Shown here one piece after another: positions 24,016 through 35,424 of a DNA stretch of 64,000 nucleotides. The notes under the pieces were generated by a model. That model was not told the origin of the DNA. It ran no database searches and worked only from the letters and a program-made list of their open reading frames with translations. Source of the DNA: Inia geoffrensis (taxonomy: Eukaryota > Chordata > Mammalia > Artiodactyla > Iniidae); the NCBI GenBank assembly GCA_036417435.1, contig CM070903.1, positions 81,213,501 to 81,277,500 of the forward strand, written 5' to 3'. Position 1 is the first letter of the stretch; each line of letters starts with the position of its first letter. A program made the translations under genes and the position numbers.

Positions 24016-24329
24016 CTACATATGTTTGTTGAAATATCTATACACCTATATGTACAACTGTGTCTATTTCTGTGTCTGTCTATCTATCATCTCTCTATCT
24101 ACAGCTATGCCTACAAATACATCTATAACTCTAAAGGTGTTAACGAATGGCATTCACTCAGATAACCACTCATCTTAATCATGTAAAGCTTCCACTTTTA
24201 TTATGAACCAAAGCAGTGAGTATTGTGTTGTTGAGGTATCAGAGCAGGCTGAGAGAGAATAGTCCAGGGGCAAAAGCACAGTCTTTCTCTCCAAATCATC
24301 TCAACTAAGATATATCCTGGATTTTCTAG

Positions 24330-24950
24330 GGAGTGAAAGTGAAAACAGTACTTTGTTTTTAATTACCTTTAAATGCTCCTGGACTTTCTATTTACCTTGG
24401 GAGAATCGAGAACAAATACTAAAAGGCACAGGTACATGCAAGCTACAACCGAGCTGTGTTTTCACATGAATAAATATTAACATTATCTGGTTTTCCTGTT
24501 ACCCCATCAAGACAGATTCTAGGAGCTTTAATAATTAATCAAATTAGGACCTAAAAATCATTCCCCTTTTAGGAAGTTTGTTTCTGTTAGCTATCAATTA
24601 ACACTGATGACTTCAGCCCTTCTCTCAGCGTGTTCCCAAAAATGGGAAATAGAAAAGCGCCACAGTATGTTGATGGAGCCGTAATACACATCGCCTAATG
24701 AAGCATGAAGGCCTTGTTTACTCTGAACGCAGTAATTATTTAAGAGCTTTTAGAGCCCAGTGTCAAACCTTGACTCTGGCCTATCTCTTTCTCATAACTG
24801 GAGTGAGGCACTTAATGTTTTATCTCAACTCAGCAGAGGTGAACTGAAAATAAACAACTAATTACGCATTTCCATTTGCCAAATTCTTTCATTACCATGA
24901 AAAGCTTTTGCCAGTCTGGGCTCTCTCATTGAGAGATGTTTCACAGCAAC
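24330..24950. promoter_or_regulatory. Candidate conserved non-coding element with homeodomain-type sites
   Basis: About 600 bases free of recognisable repeats. Contains three exact TAATTA cores (24532-24537, 24733-24738, 24859-24864) and further TTAAT/ATTAA motifs, with little low-complexity sequence. Homeodomain proteins (PDX1, LHX, DLX families) regulate SST in pancreas and brain, which makes a distal enhancer plausible. This is inference from motif content only. Confidence 0.35.
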
Positions 24951-24954
24951 ATTC

Positions 24955-25125
24955 AGAGCTATGATTTACGGAGGGCCTACTATGTGCAGGGCCCTGCAAG
25001 GGATGTCCCGCATCATTTACCCCGTGAATCTTCACCACCACCCCATGAATCACCGATGAGGTGTGTGGGACCCAGCTGTGGACACACAGGAATCAGCAAG
25101 TAGACCTATTACCTTCTGAGCCACA
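24955..25125 (-). mobile_element. MIR/L2-type SINE-LINE remnant
   Basis: Starts with a 'gggcctactatgtgcagggccctg' motif, then 'accccatgaatcaccgatgaggtg' and 'acacacaggaatcagcaagtag', the MIR complement order. Diverged. Confidence 0.55.
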
Positions 25126-25145
25126 GCAGAGCAGGGTGTCTACAT

Positions 25146-25388
25146 GCACGGGTCTGAGTCAGACTCTGTGGATTTAAATCCTGGCTCCACTACTTTCTGA
25201 CTGTGTGACCTCAGGCAAGTTACTGAACCTCTCTGTGATGCATTTTGTTCATGTATAAAATGGGGGTGATCATAAAAATGGACCTCATTTCACAGGCTTA
25301 CTGCTTGGACTAAATGATATGCCTGTGAAACATTCAGAATAGTGCCTGGCACATGTACAGGCTCAGCAAATGTTAGCTATGGGTATTA
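25146..25388 (+). mobile_element. MIR SINE, nearly full length
   Basis: Sense MIR: AAATCCTGGCTCCACTAC, CTGTGTGACCTCAGGCAAG, TTACTGAACCTCTCTGTG, GTATAAAATGGGGGTGATCA, AGTGCCTGGCACATGTACAG, and the end GCTCAGCAAATGTTAGCTAT. The best-preserved MIR in the window. Confidence 0.9.
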
Positions 25389-25724
25389 CTTAACTCTTTG
25401 CACTGCATTATGCGGCTTCTGAGAAATGTCAATACTCACTGTGTGCATGGAAGAGGTTGGGGCCAAGTAGTGGAGAAGAAAGATTAGGGGGCCAGGAATG
25501 GGAATTTTTGTCAACTGCCTTGTCTCTGCACTTACCTAGCTGGCTGGTACCTGTGAGCAAATGTGTTCTCCCTATGGGCTTTAGAGCCCTCATCTGTACA
25601 GTGGGGTGGGCTGGCCCTTGCTCTGGCTCGGAAGAGTACAAGGCATGTTAGCGAGAGCGAGGGATTTGTAATCTACTGGTGCCTGGTACCCTGGTGTAAG
25701 GGAGTGTGAGTGTAGGATGCACTC

Positions 25725-26005
25725 CTGTGTGCTCTAGGAGGTAAAGGCCAGGTAAGACTTGTCCCTGTCCTCTGAGGGCTTGCCACCTAGTGGAGTGTCC
25801 AGGCTGACTTAGAACACCTCGTCAACAGGCACAAGGAACCAAGGAAGCAGGAGAGGCTGAGTCCTTTGGGGTCAGCAAGAGCGGTTTCCTGAAGGAAGTC
25901 ACACTGGGGTTGGGCCTCAAAGGATGAGAGATCCAGGTAGAGAGTAAGGGGAGGGATGCCAAGGGAAGGTGCCAGACATCAAGTAGGTGAAAAACACGTT
26001 GTGCA
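25725..26005 (-). mobile_element. L2 LINE remnant
   Basis: L2 complement order: CTGTCCTCTGAGGGCTTGCC, GAAGGAAGTCACACTGGG, TTGGGCCTCAAAGGATG, AGGTAGAGAGTAAGGGGAGGG. Diverged. Confidence 0.6.
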
Positions 26006-26069
26006 CATCTGAGGGATGGTGTGTTGCACAGTATGGTTCAAACCCAGGGACTATCTAGAAAAACAGTCA

Positions 26070-26215
26070 GTGCAAATGATTTGGGTTTGGTTTGAATCTC
26101 AGCTTTACCTTAATGACCATGAGATACATAGACAAGCCTCTTGCCTTTCTCCAACTCATTTTCCACAACTGTGAAGTAGGAATCATAGTCATACCCAACT
26201 CACGTTTACAAGGAT
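26070..26215 (+). mobile_element. MIR SINE fragment
   Basis: Sense MIR: TTTGAATCTCAGCTTTACC, CAACTCATTTTCCACAACTGTG, AGTAGGAATCATAG. Confidence 0.6.
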
Positions 26216-26339
26216 CTCTGACTTGTAAGGAGGAAACTGGAGCGTTCCTTCTGTCCTCAGGAAGGACCGTGGCAGACCTCGTCCTAGTGGGTTTAAAAAG
26301 TCTGGCGTGGCCTGTACCTGCTGCTCAAGGGAAGGGCTG

Positions 26340-27515
26340 AGGTCTCAGGAAGCGTGACACTGTGAATGTTCCCTGGAGACAGGTCCCTTCTGCTGCCCTG
26401 TCATCTTCCAGCCCCAGATGGTGTTCCCAGAGTGCTCTGAGGGTCCTGACAATCACAGGCTCACACACTGTCAAGCACCTGGCCAGGGATATAGGCAGTG
26501 AGTACTGATGGTTGTATTGACTTTCAGCTCCTTGAAGCCTGTTGGAACAATGAAGCTCCACCAGGTGATGTTTCTGTCTTGTAAAGAAGTGCTCAAGAAT
26601 ATATCCCTGAGGTGAAGAGGTTTATACAGCACCTTCCTGACAGGCCCTCCAGAGCTCTCCAGACTGTGAGCAAAAATTCACAGGGCTTTGTTCAACTGCG
26701 GGGAGAGGAATGTGATGACTTTTGGGAAAATATTTTATTGTACCTTGAATTGTATAACTCTTGACATTTTTTTTCAGCTGAAACTAAGAGATGACTGCTA
26801 GAATTTGGGGCTGTATGTCAGTGTCCGGATGAATTCTGAGATTCATTTGTAGAGATCTGACATTGCTGCCTGTCCTTCCCGTACCATCTGGGTCCTAGCT
26901 CATCCCCTCAAGCACAACCTGTGATTCATCACTGTTTCCAAGGTGGGGTCCCAATGTCAAGCCCTGCACTTTCCGAGCTCGATCTTTCTCCTGCTGCATC
27001 TCACATCAGTGTCTTCAGTGTGCCTTAAGCTTCACATACTCTCAGTCTCATTTTTACCACTTTGCCTTTCCCTCATGCTTCTCTGCCTGGAAAGCCCCTT
27101 GGCGACATTGGCTACCTATGAGAATCTCCCTCACCGAAGGCTACATCCTCCTTGAACCTTCTCAGATCACCTCCCCAATTAAAATGATGCTCTCAGAGCT
27201 CTCAAAGCCAGTAATTTGCACTCCAGTTATTGACTTCTTTTTATTCATTTATTTAATCAGCCATTCTATTTTCCCCAAAGCTACTATATTTATAGCCCTG
27301 TGTGGGCCCTTGTGCAGGGGTATGGTGATGAGTATTAAAGACAGAGGCAGACAAAATGTCAAGAGAGAAGGCTGTAATGATACAAGAGCTAATTGCACAA
27401 GTGTCATACCTTCCCTCAGCAGACTGTGTATTTGTGGGAGACAGAGTGTTAGAGAGAAAAAGTGTTTGGTCATTGTGGCCAAAAAAGCCTGGGTACCATT
27501 CACATTAACTGGCTG
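26340..27515. other. Intergenic, no gene recognised
   Basis: An open frame of 158 codons at 27118-27594 shows no conserved domain and ends in MIR-like sequence. Confidence 0.4.
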
Positions 27516-27519
27516 TGGA

Positions 27520-27620
27520 ACTGAACTTCAGGTTCCTCTTCTGTTAATGGGGATAATAATATCTCCTGGGAAGTATGCTGTGAGATTGAATTGAGCAATA
27601 AATGAAATGTGCTTAGCTCA
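27520..27620 (+). mobile_element. MIR SINE 3' part
   Basis: TTCTGTTAATGGGGATAATA, then GTGAGATTGAATTGAGCAATAAATG. Confidence 0.55.
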
Positions 27621-28090
27621 CGACGCGAGCTAAACTAAAAAACCTTCGTGCCTAACTTTTCTAAACAGTAAATGTCCCAGTAATCCGCATTTAGTCTACA
27701 GAAAAAAAATCAGATGTTGTCTGTGAACCTGAAATTAAGATGATAAAAATCCACCCACAATGAGAACAAAGGCAAGAAAAGCACCGTGTAGAAGATGAAT
27801 TTTCAGGAGATATCCTTGATCATTAGTGTTTACTACAATCTAAAAGATGCCAATCCACCATTATTTACTAGCCTATCATGTGCCTAAGCTGGGTACAAAT
27901 TGAAAAAAAACACAAATATATAAAACTGAAATAGTCTGCGAGGAAGAAATATGGACCCAGAAAAGCAGGTTCTGGGACAGAAGGGAAGTCGATTTCTAAG
28001 GTGAAAAAAAACGAAGTGCGTATGGATTGGAAGGAAAGGATGAAAGAAAAGAGTAAACAAGCCTTTAAGATGAAAAATATAACAAAACTT

Positions 28091-28498
28091 AAGCCAAACA
28101 GAGAAAGACAAATACTGCTTGGTATCACTTATATGTGGAATCTATAAAAAAAAATAAAGTCAAACTCAGAGAAACAGAGAGTAGAAAAGTGGTTGCCGGG
28201 GGCTGTAGGGTGGGGGAAACAGGGAGAGGTTGGTAAAAGGGTACAAACTTTCAGTTATAATATGAATACAGTCTGAGGATCTAGTGTAAAACGTGGTGAC
28301 TATAGTTGATAGCATTGTATTGTTTAACTGAAATTTGCTAAGAAAATAGAGCTTAAATGCTCTCACTAAAATGTATGTTAAATAACTAGATGGCGGGAAT
28401 TCGTTCACAATGTATAAGCATATCAAATCATCACGATATACACTTTAAATATCTTACAACTTTGTTTGTCAATTATACCTCAATAAAGCTAAAAAAAG
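28091..28498 (+). mobile_element. Old LINE-1 3' end
   Basis: Sense L1M-type 3' UTR: CACTTATATGTGGAATCTA, GAGTAGAAAAGTGGTTGCC, GTGGTGACTATAGTTGATAG, and the end AATTATACCTCAATAAAGC plus A tail. Flanked by TATAACAAAACTT (28078-28090) and TATAACAAAGCT (28499-28510), a slightly eroded target duplication. Confidence 0.85.
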
Positions 28499-28514
28499 TA
28501 TAACAAAGCTCTTC

Positions 28515-28950
28515 ACCTTAGTTCCTTTGATTGTCAACATCTCCAGGATGGTACTTAAGGGCACTTAAGGGCAAGAAGCCCAACACAAATCAGCAACCAC
28601 TTTCTTTACCCCATAAATTGCAGGGGGGGGGGGCGGGGGGTGACATCCTATCTTACTTCTAATTTAGAGCCTATTACCTTCAAATGTAAATTACTGTTTC
28701 CTCTCTCCTGTTGGACGGTGAGATCCTTGGGAGCAGAGGACAGGATTTCATTTCTGTCTGCTCTCCCAGGGCTTGCTCTGGGCCAGCAACTCTAAATAAC
28801 CAGAGAAGAAAGGGAGAGGAGGTAGAGAGGAGTGAGGAGGTAATTAAATTAGGGAAAATGGGGAGAAACAGGAGGATTGCCTCTCTTTTCTTCTTTTTAG
28901 AACTTCACTTCAAGTTAACTTAAATTGTTAAATTTGAAAAGAATTTGCAG
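28515..28950. other. Intergenic with a G run at 28623-28640
   Basis: Nine or more consecutive G, one C, then six G; the tract can form a G-quadruplex. A 12-base unit GCACTTAAGGGC-like is repeated in tandem near 28550-28572. No gene. Confidence 0.6.
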
Positions 28951-28954
28951 ACCC

Positions 28955-29105
28955 TTGCAGAACAATGACCTCAGCGGTTCTCAGATATGGATGAGTAGAG
29001 AAGTCCCTTTGAGCCCAGGAATCTGCATTTAAACAAGCTCCCCACACTATCCGATCTTGGAGCAGGGAGTCCCAGAACTGTACTTTAAGAAATGCTGCAT
29101 TGCCC
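28955..29105 (+). mobile_element. MER5-like DNA transposon remnant
   Basis: GGTTCTCAGATATGG, CAGGAATCTGCATTTAAACAAG, CTCCCCACACTATCC. Diverged. Confidence 0.5.
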
Positions 29106-29109
29106 CACC

Positions 29110-29300
29110 GGCCTGGACTACCATTCATGCAGTCAAGGAACATTTATTGAGGCCTATTATGTGCCCGGTGCCGTGTTAGAGTCTTTTGTGGTGCTTATAA
29201 CTGACAGGGGAGCCCGTGAGAAGTTCTGAGATAAATAGGAGGGGCAAAAGCCCTTCTTACTCATGAGGAAACAGAGACCCAGAGAAGCACTCTTTATCAC
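29110..29300 (-). mobile_element. L2/MIR remnant
   Basis: Begins AAGGAACATTTATTGAGGCC, then TATTATGTGCCCGGTGCCGTG, and ends with an ATGAGGAAACAGAGACCCAG motif. Confidence 0.5.
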
Positions 29301-29544
29301 TCCACGTCAGAGCCTTCCTGACAAAAAAATAAAACAAAACATGTAAATATGTAAACATAAAATATACTTCAATAACCTGCTTTCTTTTTTCTCATTCCAG
29401 CCATTTCCTTTTGAGGAAAGGAGAGGAACCCGCCAGAAGGTTTTTCACTGTGGCTCTCAAAAAGTGCTATGACTGTGTTTTTTATCATGCTGCCTGCCCC
29501 GTAGGTGGATGGCCTCAAAGTATGAGGCTGTTAGCAATCTTCTC

Positions 29545-29725
29545 CACACTGATGATTCTGGCCCTGACACCCTGGCTTTAGCACTTACTAGCTGTGTGAT
29601 ATTGAACAGGTCACATAATCTCCAAGACAAGGTCTTCTCATCTGCAAAAGGGCAATAAAAATGGTACCTGACTAATAAGGTTAGATCAGTGAATTCATGC
29701 AGAATGTTAAACACAGATTCTGATA
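29545..29725 (+). mobile_element. MIR SINE
   Basis: Sense MIR: TTTAGCACTTACTAGCTGTG, TGAACAGGTCACATAATCTC, TCTGCAAAAGGGCAATAA. Confidence 0.75.
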
Positions 29726-29884
29726 TAATGTATTCAACGAATCTTAGTGTTGATTTTTGCTGCTCCTGTTATTATGTCAGTCTCAACGTCCTTTCAAATA
29801 CTAAGAGTTCCCTGTGGAAGTCTCCCCATGTGTGTGATGCCTCTCTCAGGGGCTCATTCTCTAGAGGAACGTTCTCTTCTTCCA

Positions 29885-30250
29885 CTCAACACACCTGCAC
29901 TGACACAGGCTTGGTACCCAGCAAGGTGTCAGGTGGAGGACATTGTTTTTAGGAAACTCACAATCTGATGATGGAGGTAGGCACCTACACAACAGACAAT
30001 TGCCCACAGCAGAATAAAGTCAGTGCTAAGAAAAGGCATCAGCACAGTGCTGTGCAGGGATAGGAAGGCTTGGGTGGGTCAGGGAAGTCCTCACAGCAGA
30101 GGTGGCTCATGCACTGCGGCAGGATGGCAGAACTGGAGAACAAATACAAAAACAGGCAAAGGACATTCCATGCTTAGGATTTAGGGCTTGGTTCTTCAGG
30201 ACAGAGACCATGGGAAGTTTTTAAGAAGGGCCCTAGAAGATTAAAACTGT
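29885..30250 (-). mobile_element. L2 LINE remnant
   Basis: L2 complement order: GGAAACTCACAATCTGATG, GGTCAGGGAAGTCCTCACAG, ACAGGCAAAGGACATTCC, then AGGGCCCTAGAAG. Confidence 0.6.
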
Positions 30251-30409
30251 GCTTTCAGACAATAATGTCAGTAACATTGAGGGATGGGGTGAAATGGGTT
30301 TCTGTTCTCTGTACTATCCTATCCTTATTGATTGTAAGTGTCACAAAGGCAGGGAGAGGTGAAAGAACACAGCGTCTTTGGGAAATGACTAACAGTCTAC
30401 TGCACTGTC

Positions 30410-30793
30410 GGGACTTCCCTGGTGGCACAATGGTTAAGAGTCCAGCTGCCAACGCAGGGGATATTGGTTCGAGCCCTGGTCCGGGAAGATCCCAGATGCC
30501 TCGGAACAACTAAGCCCATGCGCCACAACTACTGAGGCTGCACTCTAGAGCCCGTGAGCCACAACTACTGAGCCCACGTGCCACAACTACTGAAGCCCGG
30601 GCACCTAGAGCCTGTGCTCAGCAACGAGAAGCCACCGCAATGAGAAGCCTGTGCACCGCAATGCAGAGCAACCCCTCCTCGCTGCAACTAGAGAAAGCCC
30701 ACGCACAGCAACAAAGACCCAACGCAGCCAAAAAAATCAATCAATCAATAAATTAATTAATTAAAAAAAGAAGAAACAAACAAACAAAAACAC
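30410..30793 (+). mobile_element. CHR-type SINE, long form, full length
   Basis: tRNA-derived head, long body with CACAACTACTGA repeated three times, ACGCAGCCAAAAAAATC end and a tail of AATC/AATT/AAAC units. Perfect 14-bp duplication TCTACTGCACTGTC at 30396-30409 and 30794-30807. Confidence 0.96.
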
Positions 30794-30809
30794 TCTACTG
30801 CACTGTCAA

Positions 30810-31545
30810 TGTTGGGCTGTGTGAAAAGAGGTGATAGGAGGTAAGGCTGGAGGACCAGTCTGGGACCCATAGAAGGCCCGTCTAGGAAATCCACTTCCTT
30901 TCTAAAGCAGGGAGGAGCTGTCGGCCGTGTGTAAGGGGTGATCCCACGACTACCCTGGATGGTATGTTCAACATACACATAGACATTTGGACAAATACAG
31001 TACACTGAGATTTTTAGAAAATCTATTTCAGAGCTCTGAGGTTGAAGCCAGAACACAGAAGGTTTCAAATCCATGTTGAAACGTTTGTACCTTATTCTGC
31101 AGAATGAAAGGAAAGCTTCATAACGAGGAGCATAACAAGTACTACAGTGGCTGCTTTGGTGCCCTACCCAGATGCCTTTACAACCCATGCATGCATCCCC
31201 AGCAGGTGTGTGTTGGTCATAATATTCACAGCTGCATCACATTGCAGAAGGAGAGCCTTTCCAGGGACAGACCTTAGCCCTGACTAGTTGGCACAGAGGG
31301 CAGAGGGCTAGTTCCCTTGCCTCAGGATTGGATTCGGGGGGACTAACTCTGGGTGATTTGTGGGATTGGATAATGTGAGTTTTTCCCCTGCCTTATCCTG
31401 CTTTTCTCACTCCCTTTACCCAGGGAGCACTTCCCCCAGTAAATCACTGGAACAAGAATCCCAGCCTCAGGCTCAGCTTCTAGGGAAGATGACCTCAGTA
31501 AGACATATGCTATCCTGCCTTAGGAGATGTTAACTCTCTCAGCAG
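30810..31545. other. Intergenic, no feature recognised
   Basis: No gene. A minus-strand open frame of 143 codons (30757-31188) runs partly through the SINE tail and has no domain. Confidence 0.4.
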
Positions 31546-31549
31546 TCTG

Positions 31550-32200
31550 TAGGGCAAATTGAAGACAGAGATCGAAAGCCACATTTTCTTCAAATTCTAG
31601 TAGGAGTTTATAACAATGACTTATCCATCAGCATTTGCTATCCTGAACTGCCCATTTTTGTCTCTTCTACTAGTCTTGTCATTTATTTTATTATAAGCAG
31701 CACTTTTCACAATGTCTGCAAAGAGCTAAGAAACAAAAATTTCCTGGCTATCTCTGGGCAATACTTCTAAGATTTTGAACATTCCTCTGAGAAGTAAGCC
31801 ATCTCGTACTCATTGAAAATCTGAATCTCATTATGTATACACGTGCACACCCACAAACACCCAACCTTCGTCAGCCTAACATTCTAGTACAGTGCTGATA
31901 AACGTTTGTGTTTAATGGCACTTAGCGGAAGCATTTTGACTTCTAAACATTGGCCGGTGAATAATGATTTTGCCAAGAGCACAGCAAGAAATTTGCAATC
32001 TTGACTATCCCTAGGCTTATGATGACATACAATTACTCCGAACTGCAGAAAGAAGTGGAGAGAAAAATTTTTAAATAGCTTGTCACCAGGGAATCATTTC
32101 ATCAGGAGTAAGGGTGGGAGAACCAAATGAATTCCAGGGAAGTACAATTTTGCATTTTAACAACCATCCTTCTTGCTTTTACCTAAACATTTGAACCTTC
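31550..32200. promoter_or_regulatory. Candidate conserved non-coding element
   Basis: Repeat-free, balanced-to-AT-rich stretch with complex sequence, including GTGAATAATGATTTTGCC near 31958 and CATACAATTACTCC near 32027. No coding frame. Proposed only because it lacks any repeat signature; conservation is untested. Confidence 0.25.
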
Positions 32201-32274
32201 TGAAGGGCTCATTTTCTGCACTGGGGCAAAAGGAGGATTGGTGGGTTTTGCCCCTGTTCATCTCTGCTGGCTAT

Positions 32275-32590
32275 TGGAAGAGCACCTACTTTGTAGTCAG
32301 ATAGACCAGGAGATGAATTCCTAGTTGTTGTGTGAACTTGAACAAGTTGCCAGCCTGCAAAAGGGAGCAGATGTGTGAACCGGGAAGAATGTAGGAGGCT
32401 ATGGAGGTCAGGACACCAGGCTCTGTTGGCTGTGTCACTTTGAGTGAAAGAGTTCCCATCCCAGTGTCTCAATTTTCATAGATCTGAAATGAGAATTATA
32501 ATACCTCCGTGGCAGGGTTGCAGTGAGGATAACTGAGATGGCCCGTGTAAACTAGCACAGCGCCCTTCACAGAAAGACCACTTGACTAAT
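32275..32590 (+). mobile_element. MIR SINE, possibly two adjacent fragments
   Basis: First piece: TTTGTAGTCAGATAGACC, TGTGTGAACTTGAACAAG. Second piece from about 32400: TGGCTGTGTCACTTTGAG, GATCTGAAATGAGAATTATA, CAGTGAGGATAACTGAGATG. Confidence 0.6.
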
Positions 32591-32599
32591 GTGCGCTCT

Positions 32600-33090
32600 T
32601 CTCCAAGAGCCAGCTTCCGAGTCAAGCTCTCCAACTTCAAGTCTCTTGGAGTCACAGAGGCTCTAGGAAAGCCTGCAGTGTGGTTGAGGGGCCCTGGCTG
32701 GGGACATTGTGAGGCTGTGGTCCCCTCTCTCTGCCACTCACGTGCTCTGGTTATTTGAGAGACACGGAGCCTTCTGTGAAACGTCCTTCATATTTTCCTT
32801 CCCCCTCTGTGTGTTCAGCCTTCAACACCTCTGCTTTCTGAGCCCTTATTTGTCCTTGAGCATTGGCTGCCTTGTTTCAGTTATACTTTCAGATGCACAT
32901 GTCTTAAGTCCATAATCAGGGTATATATAAACTTCTTGAGGTTAGGGACTAACCATATTCATCTCTGTAGCCACATCTCAACCTCCAGTTCACAAAATGA
33001 GCCCAACGTCCACTGAACGCCAACTAAATATTGATGGGCTCAGTTTCTGTGAATTAGACTCTTGATTTAGAATATTAGGTACTCATCGAT
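32600..33090. other. Intergenic, no feature recognised
   Basis: Unique-looking sequence. Confidence 0.4.
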
Positions 33091-33094
33091 CATA

Positions 33095-33465
33095 TTTGCA
33101 TTAGGCAATTATTTCCTGTGTACCTGTTGTGTGCCAGCCCAGTCCTAGGCCCTGGGAAAATAATGGTAAAGATAATACACAAGGTCTCTGCTCTTATGAG
33201 CTTGTATTTTAGTGAGGAAGAGACAATTAACAAATAAACAACTCTGGAAGAAACAAGATAGTAAGTATTGGATGAAAATAATGCAAGGTGACTTGCTGGT
33301 GTGGTAGGAGGGAGTTGGCTGTGTGGTCAGGGAAGGCCTCCCTCCGAGCAGGTAGAATCTAAGCTGAGCTATGGGTGACCAGAGCAAGCCAGCCAGCAGA
33401 CAGAACAGCTAGGGCTAAGGTCCTGGGAAAAGTGTTCATGCAACCGTCTTAGCTTGTCAAGATAG
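33095..33465 (-). mobile_element. L2 LINE remnant
   Basis: L2 complement: GTTGTGTGCCAGCCCAGTCC, CAAGGTCTCTGCTCTTATG, GAGACAATTAACAAATAAAC, GTGGTCAGGGAAGGCCTCCC, then CTAGGGCTAAGGTCCTGGG. Well ordered. Confidence 0.75.
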
Positions 33466-33469
33466 AGCA

Positions 33470-34335
33470 CCAGAAAGACGGCAAATGTGGGGGAAAGCAG
33501 AGGGGGACAGTGCCTGGGGTTTCTAAGCACTTAAGAAAAGGAGGTGACCCATTTTTAATGCACTGCCATTCTAGCCTAGTAGCTTAGCACTTATTCTTTT
33601 CCACACTGGGCAGGCCGTCCTATTTTGACATCCTTTCATTCTACACTGAGAAGGAATAGCCCCAAGGTTTTTATTATTCTTTCCTCCCCTTGAAAAAGGA
33701 ATCTACGGGCCATACTCGCCACTAGATTTGCCTCCCTCCCTTTCACTTAGGTTCTTTGGAATTTGTAAGAAGAAAAGCAAACATCAGTGGAAGCAGTGTG
33801 AAATTGGTAGTTATCTACTTATTTATGCATTTATTTATTTCTTATATTCCACCAAAGGATTTGTGGTTGCCTATGTTAAAAAGCACAGATGTGATTTAAA
33901 CAAGTCAAACAATTTAAATGAAAATTAAGATGAGCCACTTGGTACCAGGACTGTGTTGGCAGCATGGTGGGGAGCTGTTCACTGTGTCAGAGAAGATAAC
34001 TGAGGGGCACAGCTGAGCTGCCAGGCAGCCAGGGCATGAAGGGCATCTTAAGAGATTCGTGGTCCACATCGACTTGCAGCCTTGAGCCTCATGGCAGGGT
34101 CTGGCTGCAAGGCTCAGGTAGCTGGCCTCTCCTTTGGCTTCATCTGAAAAATGAGTGAGTTATTAAGTGAGACAAATTCTCTGGGCTCATTCCATGTTAA
34201 CATTCTGTGATTCCAGGTGGGGCTTGTCTCACAGACAGACCAGGGTGGAGTTGCCAGGTGAGAGAGGGCACCTGGAGTGAGTCCACCCTGCTGCAAGAGA
34301 TGATGGGTCTTCCCAAAGGGACCTTTTCACTGTTT
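33470..34335. other. Intergenic, no gene recognised
   Basis: No coding frame or clear repeat. Confidence 0.4.
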
Positions 34336-34337
34336 AG

Positions 34338-34620
34338 GTGGCACAGTGTGGCGGTCAAGAGCCTGTGCTCTGCCAGGTGGGCTCCCTAAGTCTGTATCCT
34401 TGGTGGAGTTACTGAATCTCTCATTGCCTCAGTCTTCTCACCTGTCAAAGGGGAATGATGGCACAATCAACAGCATTACTGCATCTGAAATGGGGATAAT
34501 GGTCGCTCTTTGTGAGAGGACTGTTAACAGAGTCAATGACATCCATCCGTTGAGAACACTTAGAATGATTCCGGGCAAAAATAAATATTCAGGAAATGGG
34601 ACTGACTGCTATTATTGTCA
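34338..34620 (+). mobile_element. MIR SINE
   Basis: Sense MIR: GTGTGGCGGTCAAGAGCC, GGAGTTACTGAATCTCTC, TGCCTCAGTCTTCTCACC, CTGAAATGGGGATAATGG, and the end AATAAATATTCAGGAAATG. Confidence 0.7.
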
Positions 34621-34794
34621 CTGCTATTGTTCAGCAACTGGAAACTCTCAGAGGAGGGGACGGCATGGCTCCCCTGCATCTTCATGCCCAGAGAGTTACT
34701 CTGATGAAGGTGACAGGACAACGTTAGGCCAGATAACTCAGCCTGAACACACACTTCCTGGATGTGACACAGGAGTGAACAGGGTAATCAATAA

Positions 34795-34985
34795 TAACTG
34801 CTCATGTGAACTGAGCATTTACTGTGTGCCATCACATCCACCGTGATGGCTACCGTACTTGTCTTTTTACATAATTCTGTCCACAACCTGTGGGGCAGGT
34901 AAGCACCCTGAGGTTCAGAGCAATCGATCGCTGCTGGAATCTGACCCCAAAGTCCACGTTCTTGAGGCAAGTCAAATACTTGCGG
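34795..34985 (-). mobile_element. MIR/L2 remnant
   Basis: GAACTGAGCATTTACTGTGTG, CTGTGGGGCAGGTAAGCACC, CTGAGGTTCAGAGCAA. Confidence 0.5.
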
Positions 34986-35184
34986 AGTTAAAAAGTCTTA
35001 CCTCTGAAGGCCTCGCTGGAGACAGCCAGTCTGGGGACTGCCAGAATGCTTGCTCCCTGACGTATGAGAGCACTAGCTGGGGACTTTGGATCTAGGTGAA
35101 GAGTGCAAGGGAAAGACAGTTTGGAATGTGTGGGATTAGTGGGGGGAAAAGAGTCAATATCTCTTTCTCCCCACACAGTGACCT

Positions 35185-35216
35185 GCACGCCCGCGCACGC
35201 GCGCCCACACACACCG
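35185..35216. repeat. CG/CA-rich low-complexity tract
   Basis: Alternating purine-pyrimidine CGCACGCGCGCCCACACACAC-like, with unusual CpG density for this desert. Confidence 0.6.
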
Positions 35217-35221
35217 TATCA

Positions 35222-35420
35222 GTGACACAAAGCATTTCATTTAGAGTCATTAAGCCTGGATTCAAGTATTTGCTCTTTCACTTACTAGGGTGCGACCTTG
35301 GGCCAGTCATGTGCCTCTTAGTTCTGTCTTCTCTAAAACAGAGAGCCAGGTGTTTTTCAACTTCCTCAGAGGTAGTGTGAGGCTTACATCCTACAGATAA
35401 TGTATGTGAGTGTTCTTCGT
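35222..35420 (+). mobile_element. MIR SINE
   Basis: Sense MIR: AGCCTGGATTCAAGTATTTG, GACCTTGGGCCAGTCATG, CTTCTCTAAAACAGAG, AGTGTGAGGCTTACATCC. Confidence 0.65.
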
Positions 35421-35424
35421 AAGC

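Noticed and set aside
27118..27594. 158-codon plus-strand open frame
   Set aside because: No recognisable domain and a MIR 3' part at its end; random-length frame.
34346..34846. 166-codon plus-strand open frame
   Set aside because: It runs through a MIR and has no domain.
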